Below, one piece after another: positions 36,619 through 46,553 of a DNA stretch of 64,000 nt. Every line of letters starts with the position of its first letter. Positions within the stretch are counted from its first letter, which is position 1. Under the pieces are notes generated by a model. It had not been told where the DNA came from. It made no database searches and saw only the letters and a list, made by a program, of their open reading frames with translations. The stretch is from Candidatus Schneewindia gallinarum (GTDB lineage Bacteria > Bacillota > Clostridia > Oscillospirales > Ruminococcaceae): the NCBI GenBank assembly GCA_904420175.1, contig CAJFUF010000029.1:1-64000 (forward strand). Reading direction: 5' to 3'. The position numbers were made by a program, and so were the translations under genes.

Positions 36619-37329
36619 TTAAAGGGGTTTTTTTGTAATTTTCCCTGTTTGTCTGGGGTATTTTGTCGAAGTTTGCGATATTTTTTTTATGACTACCAGG
36701 GTTCTGGCGCTTTTGTCCGGCAGGGTATAGCACACCGGCTCCAACGCACGGCCGCCCAGCTCCTTCACCGCATTGTGGGCCTGCTTTAACTCCTCCGTTC
36801 CCTCCGGCCCTTTCAGCGCCAGCAGCACGCCGCCGGGCTTTACCAGCGGCAGGCACCATTCGCACAGAATGTTCAGCCGCGCCACCGCACGGGCTGTGAC
36901 CACCTCATATACCTCCCGGTGTTCCGCCTTGCGTCCGGCTTCCTCCCCGCGCAGGTGCACCTGCTGTGCACGGATGCCCAGCGCAGCGCACAGCTCCGAC
37001 AGGAACACCAGCCGCTTGTTTAAGCTGTCAATCTGCGTAATGGAAAGGTCCGGCCGCACAACCGCCATGGGTACCGAGGGGAAGCCCGCGCCGCTGCCCA
37101 CATCTGCCAGCCGCGCCCCCTGCGGCACCGGATAGAAATGCAGCGGGGCGATGCTGTCCACAAAATGTTTGACCGCAATGCCGTCCGGGTCAGTGATAGC
37201 CGTCAGGTTCACTTTTTCATTGTATGCGCACAGCCGGGCAGCGTATTCCTCAAACTGCCGCAGCATGTCCTCCGTCAGCGGCAGGCCGAACTGCTCCGCC
37301 CCCTGCCGCAGCAACGCCGTATTAAGCAT
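36619..37329 (-). CDS. rsmG: 16S rRNA (guanine527-N7) methyltransferase
   Basis: NEKVNLTAITDPDGIAVKHFVDSIAPL ... LADVGSGAGFPSVPMAVVRPDL. Confidence 0.95.
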   Translation of the reverse strand: MLNTALLRQGAEQFGLPLTEDMLRQFEEYAARLCAYNEKVNLTAITDPDGIAVKHFVDSIAPLHFYPVPQGARLADVGSGAGFPSVPMAVVRPDLSITQIDSLNKRLVFLSELCAALGIRAQQVHLRGEEAGRKAEHREVYEVVTARAVARLNILCEWCLPLVKPGGVLLALKGPEGTEELKQAHNAVKELGGRALEPVCYTLPDKSARTLVVIKKISQTSTKYPRQTGKITKKPL

Positions 37330-39220
37330 GGCCCCGTCTCCTTTCCATTGTCTGTTTTTCAAGCCAGATAAGCAGCACGGAGATGTCCGCCGGGGACACG
37401 CCGGAAATCCGGGAGGCCTGTCCCACGTTTTCGGGCCGTATCTTTTGCAGCTTCTCCCGCGCCTCCAGCCTCAGCCCCTCAATGGAGGCATAGTCCGCGT
37501 CCGCGGGCAGGCGCCGGCTTTCCAGCTTGCGCATGTGCTCCGCCTCCGCCTGCTGGCGGCGGATATACCCCTCGTACTTGATTTCAATCTCCACCTGCTC
37601 CTTCACCATGGGCTCCAGCACCGGCCGGCCGGGGTCGAAGGGCGCAAGGTCGTCATAGGAAATCTGCGGGCGCTTCAGCAGCTCCGCCAGCTTCGTCCCC
37701 GCCGCCAGCGGCGCAGTGCCCCTGCTTACCAGCAGGTCGTCCAGCCGCTCGCTGGGGGCGATACCCTGCTCCCTAAGCCGGGCAATCTCCTTTTGCTTTG
37801 CCGCCTCTCGCTTTTTATACAATTTGTATGATTTTTCTGTTACTAAACCAATTGTATATCCTTTTTCCGTCAGCCGGGCCTGTGCATTGTCCTGCCGAAG
37901 CAGCAGCCGGTACTCGCTGCGGGAGGTCATCATCCGGTAGGGGTCGATGACGCCTTTCGTTACCAGGTCGTCAATCAGGGTGCCGATGTAGCTGTCTGCG
38001 CGTGTCAGCACAAACGGAGGCCTTCCCTGAAGGCGCAGGGCCGCATTGATGCCTGCGATTAGGCCCTGGGCGGCAGCCTCCTCATAGCCGGAGGTGCCGT
38101 TGAACTGGCCTGCGCCGTACAGGCCGGGGATGTCCTTAAACTCCAGCGTGGGGCGCAGCTGCAACGGGTCGCAGCACTCATATTCAATGGCATAGGCGGG
38201 GCGTATAAATTCCACATGCTCAAAGCCCTTCATACTGCGGTACATGGCAATCTGCACATCCTCCGGCAGGGAGGAGGACATTCCCTGGATATACATCTCA
38301 TCCGTGTCAAGGCCGCAGGGCTCCACAAAAATCTGGTGGCGCTTCTTGTCTGCAAAGCGAACCACCTTGTCCTCAATACTGGGGCAGTAGCGGGGGCCGA
38401 TGCCGTCAATGCGCCCGGAGTACAGCGGCGAACGGTCCAGATTGGCCCGGATAATGTCATGGGTGTTCTCGTTTGTGTAGGCGATGTAACAGCACACCTG
38501 GTTTTTCAGTTTTTTCGTGGTGTCGAAGGACATGGGTACCACGGGCTCCTCCCCGTCCTGCCGCTCCAGTACGGAGAAATCGATACTGCGCCGGTTGACG
38601 CGGGCGGGGGTGCCTGTCTTAAAGCGGCGCAGCTGCACCCCCAGCTGCTTCAGGCTGTCCACCAATGCATTGCTGGCGTGGGTGCCGTCCGGCCCGGAGG
38701 AAAACGACGTCTCCCCGATGTGGATGGTGCCGCCCAGAAACGTTCCGGTGCACAGGATAACGGCTTTTACCGGTATCTGCGCGCCCAGCGCCGTCTCCAC
38801 CGCGCAAACGCCGTGCTCGTCCCTTTTTATCGCCACAATCTCCGCCTGTTTTAAAAACAGGTTGTCCGTGCTTTCCAGCAGCTTTTTCATGTAGCCGTGG
38901 TAGCGCGCCCGGTCGCTCTGCACCCTCAGGGAGTGCACGGCAGGGCCCTTCCCCTTGTTTAACATCCTGCTTTGCAGGAAGGTGGCGTCCGCCGCTTTTG
39001 CCATCTGGCCGCCCAGCGCGTCGATTTCCCGCACAAGGTGCCCCTTCGCCGTGCCGCCGATGGCCGGGTTGCACGGCATGTTGCCCACCATGTCGGCACT
39101 GGTGGTGAACACCGCCGTCCGGCAGCCGAGGCGCGCGGCCGCCACGCCTGCCTCAATCCCCGCATGGCCTGCGCCCACCACGGCAATGTCATAGGATTCG
39201 TATACTCGCGTCTCACTCAT
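37322..39220 (-). CDS. mnmG: tRNA uridine-5-carboxymethylaminomethyl modification enzyme MnmG/GidA
   Basis: YDIAVVGAGHAGIEAGVAAARLG; CNPAIGGTAKGHLVREIDALGG. Confidence 0.97.
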   Translation of the reverse strand: MSETRVYESYDIAVVGAGHAGIEAGVAAARLGCRTAVFTTSADMVGNMPCNPAIGGTAKGHLVREIDALGGQMAKAADATFLQSRMLNKGKGPAVHSLRVQSDRARYHGYMKKLLESTDNLFLKQAEIVAIKRDEHGVCAVETALGAQIPVKAVILCTGTFLGGTIHIGETSFSSGPDGTHASNALVDSLKQLGVQLRRFKTGTPARVNRRSIDFSVLERQDGEEPVVPMSFDTTKKLKNQVCCYIAYTNENTHDIIRANLDRSPLYSGRIDGIGPRYCPSIEDKVVRFADKKRHQIFVEPCGLDTDEMYIQGMSSSLPEDVQIAMYRSMKGFEHVEFIRPAYAIEYECCDPLQLRPTLEFKDIPGLYGAGQFNGTSGYEEAAAQGLIAGINAALRLQGRPPFVLTRADSYIGTLIDDLVTKGVIDPYRMMTSRSEYRLLLRQDNAQARLTEKGYTIGLVTEKSYKLYKKREAAKQKEIARLREQGIAPSERLDDLLVSRGTAPLAAGTKLAELLKRPQISYDDLAPFDPGRPVLEPMVKEQVEIEIKYEGYIRRQQAEAEHMRKLESRRLPADADYASIEGLRLEAREKLQKIRPENVGQASRISGVSPADISVLLIWLEKQTMERRRGHA

Positions 39221-39225
39221 CTCTT

Positions 39226-40599
39226 CTACTTCCCAACACAGAATCTTGAAAAAACATCCTCAATAATGCTGTCGCTTGCCCGCTTCCCGGACAGGGTGTA
39301 CAGGGCGCCCAGCGCCTGCTCCAGCTCCACTGAGACGGCGTCAAACGTCATGCCCATCTCCAGCGCCTCCAGGGCGCGGCGGCAGCAGTCCGCAGCCTGC
39401 CGGGCACTGGCCAGCTGCCGTTCGTTGGCAATCATGCCGTCCTCCGGGTGAAATTCCTCCATCCGCAGGCGTTCCCGCAGCTGCTCCAAAAGCTGCCCGG
39501 TCCCCTGCCCTGTTACAGAGGAAACCTCCGTTACCTGATGAAAAGCCTGCTTCAGCCTGTTTTTGTCGCACAGGGCGGGCCGGTCCTTTTTGCTGAGGAT
39601 GCACAGCACGTTTTCCTTCCCCGCAAGCTCGCTCAGCATTAGCTCATCCTCCCCGTCCAGGGGCGCGCTTCTGTCAAAAACTGCAAGAATCAGGTCCGCC
39701 CTGTCGCAGGCGGCTTTACTGCGGCGGACACCCTCCGCCTCAATAACATCCTCCGTCTCCCGAATGCCGGCGGTGTCCAGCAGCGTCACGGCAAGGCCGC
39801 TTAACTCCATCCGGGCGCTGACCACATCCCGCGTGGTACCCGCAATGTCGGTGACAATGGCGCAGTCCTGCCCGGCAAGGCTGTTTAGCAGGCTGGACTT
39901 TCCCACGTTGGGTTTGCCCACAATGGCAATGGTAACCCCGTCCCGGATGGGGGCGGACTGATGGTAGGTGGCAATCAGCGCCGTCAGATCCTGCAGGCAG
40001 GATTCCGTCCCGGTAAGAAGGCCCTGCCGGTCTATCTGCTCCACATCCTCCTCCGGGAAATCCAACACTGCCGCAAGGTGGGAACAAAGCATTTTCAGCC
40101 GGTCCGCCAGCCGGTCCACCCGCTTGTGCAGGGCCCCGTCCTTCTGACACAGGGCCGCTTTCAGCGCCCGTTCCCCCTCTGCTTCAATCAGGTCGGCCAC
40201 TGCCTCCGCCTCGGTCAGGTCCAGCTTCCCGTTTAAAAAAGCGCGTTTGGTAAACTCCCCCGCCATGGCCGGCTCTGCCCCGGCGTCAAAACAGGCGGCC
40301 AGGATTTTTTTAAGGCTGTAGACGCCGCCGTGGCAGGAAAACTCCACCACATCCTCCCCGGTGTAGCTTCTCGGCGCGCGGAACACGGTGGCGACGCCGT
40401 CGTCCAGCTGTCCGCTGCGATCGGAAAGCACCCCGTAGCACACGGTGTGCCCCGGCATATCTGCCAGCTTCCTATCCCTGTTTTTGCACTGAAACACCCG
40501 GCCTGCCACACGCAGGGCCTCCGGTCCGGAAATTCGGATGACGCCAAGGCCGCTTTTCACCGGCGCTGTGGCAATTGCTGCAATGGTTGTCTGCTGCAT
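39226..40599 (-). CDS. mnmE: tRNA modification GTPase MnmE/TrmE
   Basis: TIAAIATAPVKSGLGVIRISG; GKPNVGKSSLLNSLAGQDCAIVTDIAGTTRD; C-terminal FCVGK. Confidence 0.97.
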   Translation of the reverse strand: MQQTTIAAIATAPVKSGLGVIRISGPEALRVAGRVFQCKNRDRKLADMPGHTVCYGVLSDRSGQLDDGVATVFRAPRSYTGEDVVEFSCHGGVYSLKKILAACFDAGAEPAMAGEFTKRAFLNGKLDLTEAEAVADLIEAEGERALKAALCQKDGALHKRVDRLADRLKMLCSHLAAVLDFPEEDVEQIDRQGLLTGTESCLQDLTALIATYHQSAPIRDGVTIAIVGKPNVGKSSLLNSLAGQDCAIVTDIAGTTRDVVSARMELSGLAVTLLDTAGIRETEDVIEAEGVRRSKAACDRADLILAVFDRSAPLDGEDELMLSELAGKENVLCILSKKDRPALCDKNRLKQAFHQVTEVSSVTGQGTGQLLEQLRERLRMEEFHPEDGMIANERQLASARQAADCCRRALEALEMGMTFDAVSVELEQALGALYTLSGKRASDSIIEDVFSRFCVGK

Positions 40600-40629
40600 A
40601 CGGCTGTCCCTTCTTCCCTATACCGCAAA

Positions 40630-40655
40630 AGAGAGGAAGGTCACCCTTCCTCTCT
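40630..40655. terminator. Hairpin between jag and mnmE
   Basis: AGAGAGGAAGG-TCAC-CCTTCCTCTCT. Confidence 0.55.
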
Positions 40656-40669
40656 CCGGTTGCGGTCTG

Positions 40670-41635
40670 TTATAACTCAATTTTGGAGTAGAGGCTGAAC
40701 TCCTCCGCCTCTTTCGGGGCCTCTGCCCGCTTTGTCACGGTCTCCTCCCCGGCGGGCTGCGCCGCCCTGCGCGGCTCCCCCCTGCGGGAAGCACCCTGGC
40801 GGGAACCCCTGCCACGGCCGCGGCGGTCGCGGTCCCGTCCCCCGCCCTGCGGCTTGTTCTTGCTGCTGATGACCACATGGCGGTTGGGCTCCTCCCCGAT
40901 GGAGGAAGAGGTCGCACCCTCCACCTGGCTGACAGCGGAATGGATCACCCGCCGCTCAAAGGGGTTCATCGGCTCCAGATGCTGGTTGCGTCCGGTACGG
41001 ACAGCCTTCTCCGCCATCCGTTTTGCCAGCGCCTCCAGGGTGCCGATGCGCTTCTCCCGGTAATTTTCACAGTCCACCGTAATCCGGTAATAGGTGTCGT
41101 CGCCGCGGTTGGCTGCAAGGCTGGTTAAGTACTGCAGCGCATCCAGCGTCTCACCCCGGCGGCCAATCATGGCGCCCAGGCCCTCACCGGTGACTTTCAG
41201 GGTGGTCCCCTCCTCACCGCGGATAACTTCCACCTGCGCTGTGGGCAATTGCATGTTGGCAAGTACCTGCTCCAGATAGCGGACCGCCCTGCCCACTTTT
41301 TTCTCTATTTCCTCCTCACTGGGAAGGGGCCTTACCTTTTCCTTCTCAGCGGTTTTTTCCTGTTTCTTTTCCTGCTGGGGTTTCTTTTTTGCCTGCGGCT
41401 GCTTCTTCTCTGTTTTTTCCGGCTTGTCCGCTGTTTTGGCCGCCTGCTGCAGGTTCTCCTCCTGCGTTACAAACACGCGCACCTTTGCAAGGGAGGAACC
41501 GAACACGCCAAGCAGCCCCTTCTTCGGCAGGCTGATGATTTCGAAATCCGCATCCTCCCGGTTAACGCCCAGCTTGATGCAGCCAGCCTCAATGGCGGCT
41601 TCCACGGTTCTTCCGGTCTCAATCACTTCACGCAT
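40670..41635 (-). CDS. jag: Jag/SpoIIIJ-associated RNA-binding protein (KH + R3H)
   Basis: Jag_N region, KH GLGAMIGRRGETLDALQYL, R3H MNPFERRVIHSAV. Confidence 0.92.
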   Translation of the reverse strand: MREVIETGRTVEAAIEAGCIKLGVNREDADFEIISLPKKGLLGVFGSSLAKVRVFVTQEENLQQAAKTADKPEKTEKKQPQAKKKPQQEKKQEKTAEKEKVRPLPSEEEIEKKVGRAVRYLEQVLANMQLPTAQVEVIRGEEGTTLKVTGEGLGAMIGRRGETLDALQYLTSLAANRGDDTYYRITVDCENYREKRIGTLEALAKRMAEKAVRTGRNQHLEPMNPFERRVIHSAVSQVEGATSSSIGEEPNRHVVISSKNKPQGGGRDRDRRGRGRGSRQGASRRGEPRRAAQPAGEETVTKRAEAPKEAEEFSLYSKIEL

Positions 41636-41653
41636 TGTTAACCCTCCAATGCT

Positions 41654-42694
41654 TTACTTCTTCTTGGTTTTGGGGGTGGAAGCCTGCTGCGGCGTCTCGT
41701 CGGCATCCTCGTACAGCTTTGCCTCCAACTCTCTCGCACGGGCAATCCGGATTTTGTCCAGCTCGCTCTGCTTTACGTCTTTTTCAATTACCTTGCCGTC
41801 CGCTGTCTTGATTGCAACTTTGGCCTTTTTTGCGGCTTTTCTGCGCTCTGCAATTTCCTTGCGCATCTTCTCCGCCGTTGCCTCAGGCGGATACATCTTG
41901 TTCAGAACAAACATCTGGACAATGGCCAGCACGTTGCTCATGCACCAGTACAGGCCCACACCGGCAGGAACCGCAAAGGTGAAGGCCACGAAAATGACGG
42001 CCATCACATACATGATGCCCTTGCCGCCGGCCTGGCTTGACATGGGGTTCATCTTCATGGACAGCACGGTCTGCAAAATGGTGGTAATGCCCGCCGCTAC
42101 CGGGATAATCAGCATCAGGTTGAGGGCAAAGGTGGGAACCTCCCCCAGGTTGATGCCGAGGAAATTGAGGTCGAGCCCCTGAATTTCCCGAATGAGGTTT
42201 GCTTCGCCAGCGCCCAGCGTGCCGAGGTACTTTTCCGGAGCAGACTGGATCATGTTTACAATCCGGATTTCCCTGTCAAGGCCCGTCACGTTCAGCTGGG
42301 TGGCCAGCGCGTTAATCACGTCCCCCGGAACATGGAACAAATGGGTCAGCGGCTTGTACACCACGTCGATAACGCCGAATAAAATCGGGAACTGGATGAG
42401 GGAAGCGCCGCACCCGGTGGACATTTTCATGCCCTCCTCCGTGTACAGCTTCTGCATCTCCTCCGCCTGTTTTTCCCGGTTGTTGGCATACTTCTTGCGG
42501 ATTTCATCCATCCGCGGCTTCCACACCAGCTGCTGGATGCTTGCCTTGTGCGTCTTGATTGCGAAGGGGAACAGCGCCACCTTTGAAATCAGCGTGAATG
42601 CGAACAGCGCCAGCACATAGATGGGAATGGCTTTGTAACAGGCCCACATGATATAACCAAGCGGGGTTCCAAACAACGTGTAAAGGAATTCCAT
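41654..42694 (-). CDS. yidC: Membrane protein insertase YidC/SpoIIIJ
   Basis: 60KD_IMP-like TM region; position between jag and yidD. Confidence 0.93.
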   Translation of the reverse strand: MEFLYTLFGTPLGYIMWACYKAIPIYVLALFAFTLISKVALFPFAIKTHKASIQQLVWKPRMDEIRKKYANNREKQAEEMQKLYTEEGMKMSTGCGASLIQFPILFGVIDVVYKPLTHLFHVPGDVINALATQLNVTGLDREIRIVNMIQSAPEKYLGTLGAGEANLIREIQGLDLNFLGINLGEVPTFALNLMLIIPVAAGITTILQTVLSMKMNPMSSQAGGKGIMYVMAVIFVAFTFAVPAGVGLYWCMSNVLAIVQMFVLNKMYPPEATAEKMRKEIAERRKAAKKAKVAIKTADGKVIEKDVKQSELDKIRIARARELEAKLYEDADETPQQASTPKTKKK

Positions 42695-42708
42695 TGACTT
42701 TCCTCCAA

Positions 42709-42948
42709 TTATTTTGAGGTTTTCTTTTCCGGGACGAGGTCCACCCCGCCCTTAAAAAGTGGGTTGCAGCGAAGTATCCTTTTCAGGGACAGGAATCCTC
42801 CCTTTAGGACGCCAAAACGCTCTACCGCCTCAATGCAATAATTGGAGCAGGTCGGATAAAACCTGCACCGCGGGCGCGTGTTGACTGAGATGTGTGTTTG
42901 ATAATACCGCACTGCCTTAATGACGAGTTTTTTCACTTTCAAGGACAC
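42709..42948 (-). CDS. yidD: Membrane protein insertion efficiency factor YidD
   Basis: [37 protein letters not shown]. Confidence 0.95.
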   Translation of the reverse strand: MSLKVKKLVIKAVRYYQTHISVNTRPRCRFYPTCSNYCIEAVERFGVLKGGFLSLKRILRCNPLFKGGVDLVPEKKTSK

Positions 42949-43270
42949 CTGCTTTTTGGAGTTGCTCCTTCATCTCCCGTTTAACGGACCAGGATTTGAC
43001 ATAGGCCGTCCTTGTCCGCGCCACGAATACCAAACAATACCCGGTTTTCACCCGGGGTGCAAGTTCCCTGTAAGCCGCCCGGATGACCCTTCTTGCTCTG
43101 TTGCGCTTGACTGCACAGCCAATTTTTTTGCTGGAAGTAATCCCGTACTGGCTTTTTTTGTCCCGCCCGCTTTTCATCACATAGCACACAAGGGACGGAC
43201 TGACAAAGCTTTTTCCATAACGGTAGACCCTGCGGAACATGTGGTTTTCGTTCATTACCGTATACTTCAT
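42917..43270 (-). CDS. rnpA: Ribonuclease P protein component
   Basis: [10 protein letters not shown]...[23 protein letters not shown]. Confidence 0.95.
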   Translation of the reverse strand: MKYTVMNENHMFRRVYRYGKSFVSPSLVCYVMKSGRDKKSQYGITSSKKIGCAVKRNRARRVIRAAYRELAPRVKTGYCLVFVARTRTAYVKSWSVKREMKEQLQKAGVLESEKTRH

Positions 43271-43334
43271 GTTCTACCCTTCCATCAAAAAGCGCACAGA
43301 AAAAGAATGACCACCGGGGGACAGTGGTCAGAAC

Positions 43335-43469
43335 TTACAGACTTAAGGTTTTTCTTCCTTTTGCTCTTCTTCTGGCAAGCACTTTTCTTCCGTTTTTCGT
43401 TGCCATCCTTGCACGGAAACCGTGGACCCTGGAACGATGTCTTTTTTTCGGCTGATAGGTTCTTAACAT
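43335..43469 (-). CDS. rpmH: 50S ribosomal protein L34 (not in the ORF track)
   Basis: Hand translation [44 protein letters not shown]. Confidence 0.97.
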   Translation of the reverse strand: MLRTYQPKKRHRSRVHGFRARMATKNGRKVLARRRAKGRKTLSL

Positions 43470-43604
43470 GTAGAAACCCCCCTTTCAGACAAAACTTTAC
43501 GGTTTAAAATTATAGCCCATCCTTTTCAAGCTGTCAATGACTTTTTACCGATTTCCCCGGTTTTTTGCACCCCCGCCGGTTTTTCACCTTTTTCTTTCCA
43601 TAAG

Positions 43605-43633
43605 TTGAAAGATGGGCCGTTTTATGTTACAAT
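43605..43633 (+). promoter_or_regulatory. Candidate dnaA promoter TTGAAA-N17-TACAAT
   Basis: Motif match with 17-nt spacer upstream of dnaA. Confidence 0.5.
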
Positions 43634-43675
43634 AACATATATTCATATATAAGGAAGCCGGAGGAGCGAAAAGGT

Positions 43676-44995
43676 ATGGAATCGTTCAACGACGTATGGA
43701 ACAGTGTCAAGGAACTTTGTAAGGAGCGTATCACCAGTGTCGCCTATAATCTGTGGATTTGCTGCATTGAAAACCCGGAATTTAAGGACGACACGGTTTT
43801 CCTATATGTCAGAAGCATGCTGCAAAAAAACGTGCTGGATGCAAAATACATGAAAACGCTGAAAACCGCCTTTGCAGAGGTGATGGGGTTTGATGTCGCC
43901 ATCACCGTTGTGGCGGAGGAGCAGAACCAGCCCAAACAGGAACCGGTGGAAAATGCGGATACTGGATTTTTAAACGGCGGGGTGCAGAACTACACCTTCG
44001 CCAACTTTATTGTGGGCCCCTCCAACAAGTTTGCCCATGCGGCATCCCTTGCGGTGGCCTCCAATCCTTCCGGTGCATACAACCCGCTGTTCATCTACGG
44101 CGGCAGCGGCCTTGGAAAAACCCACCTGCTGTATGCCATCTGCAATGAAATCAACAAAAACAACCCCTCCTCCAATATCATCTACGTCAAGGGGGAGGAA
44201 TTCACCAACGAGCTGATTGCCGCCATCCAGTCCGGCGGAACGCAGGACTTCCACCTGAAATACAGGGAGGCGGACGTGCTGCTTGTGGACGACATCCAGT
44301 TTATCTCCGGCAAGGACAGCACGCAGGAGGAGTTTTTCCACACCTTCAATGCCCTGTACCACGCGGGCAAACAGATTGTCCTGACAAGCGACCGGCCCCC
44401 GAAGGAGATTAAAACATTGGAGGACAGGCTGCGCACTCGGTTTGAATGGGGCCTGCTTGCCGACATCCAGCCCCCGGATTTTGAGACGCGTATCGCCATT
44501 ATCCGGCGCAAGGCTGCAGCCATCGACATCCATATCCCGGACGAGGTGTCCGAATTTATTGCCAACAAATTAAAAAGCAACATCCGCCAGCTGGAGGGGG
44601 CAGTGAAAAAAATCAAGGCCTACCAGCTGCTGACCAATACGCCCCCTTCCATCACCATTGCGCAGACGGCCATCCGGGATATTCTCAGCGACACGCAGCC
44701 CGTCCCGCTGACGGTGGAAAAAATCCTTGGGGAGGTTTCCCGTACCTACGGCATCTCCGTTGCGGACATCCGCAGTGAAAAGCGCACCTCCTCCATCTCC
44801 GCCGCGCGGCAGGTGGCCATGTACGTTGTCAGGGAAGTTACCTCCATGTCCCAAAGCGACATTGGCAAGGAATTTAACGGCCGCGACCACTCCACCGTGG
44901 TCTACACCTTAAAGCAGGCCCGCAAGAATATGGAGCAGAACCGCGACTTCCGCGAGATGGTGGAGGACATCATCAAAAACATTAAAAATACCTGA
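43676..44995 (+). CDS. dnaA: Chromosomal replication initiator DnaA
   Basis: GGSGLGKTHLLYAI, VLLVDDIQF, FNGRDHSTVVYTLKQA. Confidence 0.98.
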   Translation: MESFNDVWNSVKELCKERITSVAYNLWICCIENPEFKDDTVFLYVRSMLQKNVLDAKYMKTLKTAFAEVMGFDVAITVVAEEQNQPKQEPVENADTGFLNGGVQNYTFANFIVGPSNKFAHAASLAVASNPSGAYNPLFIYGGSGLGKTHLLYAICNEINKNNPSSNIIYVKGEEFTNELIAAIQSGGTQDFHLKYREADVLLVDDIQFISGKDSTQEEFFHTFNALYHAGKQIVLTSDRPPKEIKTLEDRLRTRFEWGLLADIQPPDFETRIAIIRRKAAAIDIHIPDEVSEFIANKLKSNIRQLEGAVKKIKAYQLLTNTPPSITIAQTAIRDILSDTQPVPLTVEKILGEVSRTYGISVADIRSEKRTSSISAARQVAMYVVREVTSMSQSDIGKEFNGRDHSTVVYTLKQARKNMEQNRDFREMVEDIIKNIKNT

Positions 44996-45231
44996 TGCTT
45001 TTCAACAGCTTTCCCGTTGATTCCACCTTTTTCTTTCAACACGCATTGTGGAAGAAATTGAGGGGCCCTCTCTTTCACAAACAGTCAACAGACTTTTCTT
45101 TTTTCAAAATGCTTCACAAACCGCCTTGCTGACAGGAAATGGCGGGATATTCAACTTTTCAACGACCCCTACTACTAATACTATTTTATATCCTATCCTA
45201 TTAAGAAAAAATTGAAGGAGGAACGCCTCTT
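44996..45231 (+). other. oriC: Probable oriC (dnaA-dnaN intergenic) with DnaA-trio-like element at 45169-45185
   Basis: Position between dnaA and dnaN; CTACTACTAATACTATT followed by AT-rich TTATATCCTATCCTATTAAG; repeated TCAAC cores. Confidence 0.75.
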
Positions 45232-46338
45232 ATGAAATTCACCTGTGACCGGCAGCTGCTGTCCAGCGCCGCCCTGAATGCCTCCCGTGCTGTCGTTGCA
45301 AAATCCAGCGTACCCGCACTGGAAGGCCTTCTTATCAAAACATCCAACAATGCCGTTTCCATCACCGGCTACGACCTGGAAAAAGGGATTACAACCGGGA
45401 TTGCCGCCACGGTGGAAAACCCCGGAACCATTGTGGTGGGCGCGCGCATTTTCTGTGAGATTTTAAGAAAGCTTGACACGGACACAGTGGAAATCATCTC
45501 CGATAACTCCCTTCTTGTGATTATCAAAGGCGGCAAAAGCGAGTTTTCCATTATGGGCAGCAGTGCGGAGGACTACCCGGAAATGCCCGTCTTTGAAGGG
45601 GAAAACACCCTGAGCATGGACAGCGCCGTGCTGAAGGAAATGATTGAACAGACCATTTTTGCCGTCTCCACCAACGAACAGAAACCCATCCTGACAGGCG
45701 CACTGTTTGAAATCAGCGAGGGCATGTTCAATATGGTTGCGATGGACGGGTTCCGCCTGGCCATTAGGAAGGAGCCGGTTCAGGGTGCGGCGGACGCCAG
45801 CTTTGTGGTCCCTGCAAAGACGCTGGCCGATGTGTCCAAGATGATTGAGGACGACTACCCTGTTACCATCTCCATTTCAAAAAAGCACATCCTGTTTAAT
45901 TTTGCAGGCTATCAGATACTATCCCGCCTGCTGGAGGGAACCTTCTTTGATTATAAAAAGGCCATCCCTAGCACCTTTACCACCAGCGTCAAAATATCGG
46001 TGCGGCAGTTTATCGACTCCATCGACCGGACGGCGCTGATTATTACCGACCGGCTGAACAGCCCCATTGAGATTTTGTTTGAAAACGATGCGGTTTCCTT
46101 CAGCTGCACGACACCCCTTGGAAAAAGCTATGATGAATTTCCCCTTGCCATTGAAGGAAAGGCGGTCAAAATCGGGTTTAACAACCGCTTTTTGCTGGAC
46201 GCGTTAAAGGCCACCGGCTGTGACGAGGTAATTTTACAGTTCAACGGGCCGCTTTCCCCTGTCATTATCAAACCCCTTTCCTCCGACAGCTTTGTTTTCC
46301 TTGTGCTGCCCGTGATGCTGAAGGACATGAAAAAGTAG
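45232..46338 (+). CDS. dnaN: DNA polymerase III beta sliding clamp
   Basis: [41 protein letters not shown]-terminal FLVLPVMLK. Confidence 0.97.
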   Translation: MKFTCDRQLLSSAALNASRAVVAKSSVPALEGLLIKTSNNAVSITGYDLEKGITTGIAATVENPGTIVVGARIFCEILRKLDTDTVEIISDNSLLVIIKGGKSEFSIMGSSAEDYPEMPVFEGENTLSMDSAVLKEMIEQTIFAVSTNEQKPILTGALFEISEGMFNMVAMDGFRLAIRKEPVQGAADASFVVPAKTLADVSKMIEDDYPVTISISKKHILFNFAGYQILSRLLEGTFFDYKKAIPSTFTTSVKISVRQFIDSIDRTALIITDRLNSPIEILFENDAVSFSCTTPLGKSYDEFPLAIEGKAVKIGFNNRFLLDALKATGCDEVILQFNGPLSPVIIKPLSSDSFVFLVLPVMLKDMKK

Positions 46339-46339
46339 C

Positions 46340-46552
46340 ATGGAAAGAAAGAAAGTAAAACTTTCTACCGAGTTTATCAAGCTGGACAGCCTGTTAAAAT
46401 TTGCAGGATTGTGCATGACCGGCGGAGAAGCAAAAAACCGCATTCAAAACGGAGAGGTGCTGGTAAAAGGGGAAGTATGCCTTCAGCGCGGAAGAAAAAT
46501 CCGTTCCGGCGATACGGTCCAGCTGGACGGCATGATCATTGAGGTAGAATAG
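46340..46552 (+). CDS. yaaA: S4-domain RNA-binding protein, YaaA family
   Basis: [46 protein letters not shown]; between dnaN and recF. Confidence 0.9.
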   Translation: MERKKVKLSTEFIKLDSLLKFAGLCMTGGEAKNRIQNGEVLVKGEVCLQRGRKIRSGDTVQLDGMIIEVE

Positions 46553-46553
46553 G

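Noticed and set aside
37815-37857. ATACAATTTGTAT palindrome and ATTGTATAT inside mnmG, resembling the palindrome at 28359
   Set aside because: Within conserved MnmG coding sequence (YTIGLVTEKSYKLYKKREA); likely coincidental AT-rich codons.
38521-38527. Isolated TGTCGAA (also one near 58083 in glgP and TTCGACA copies in coding DNA)
   Set aside because: Single 7-mers inside coding genes; about eight are expected by chance in this window.
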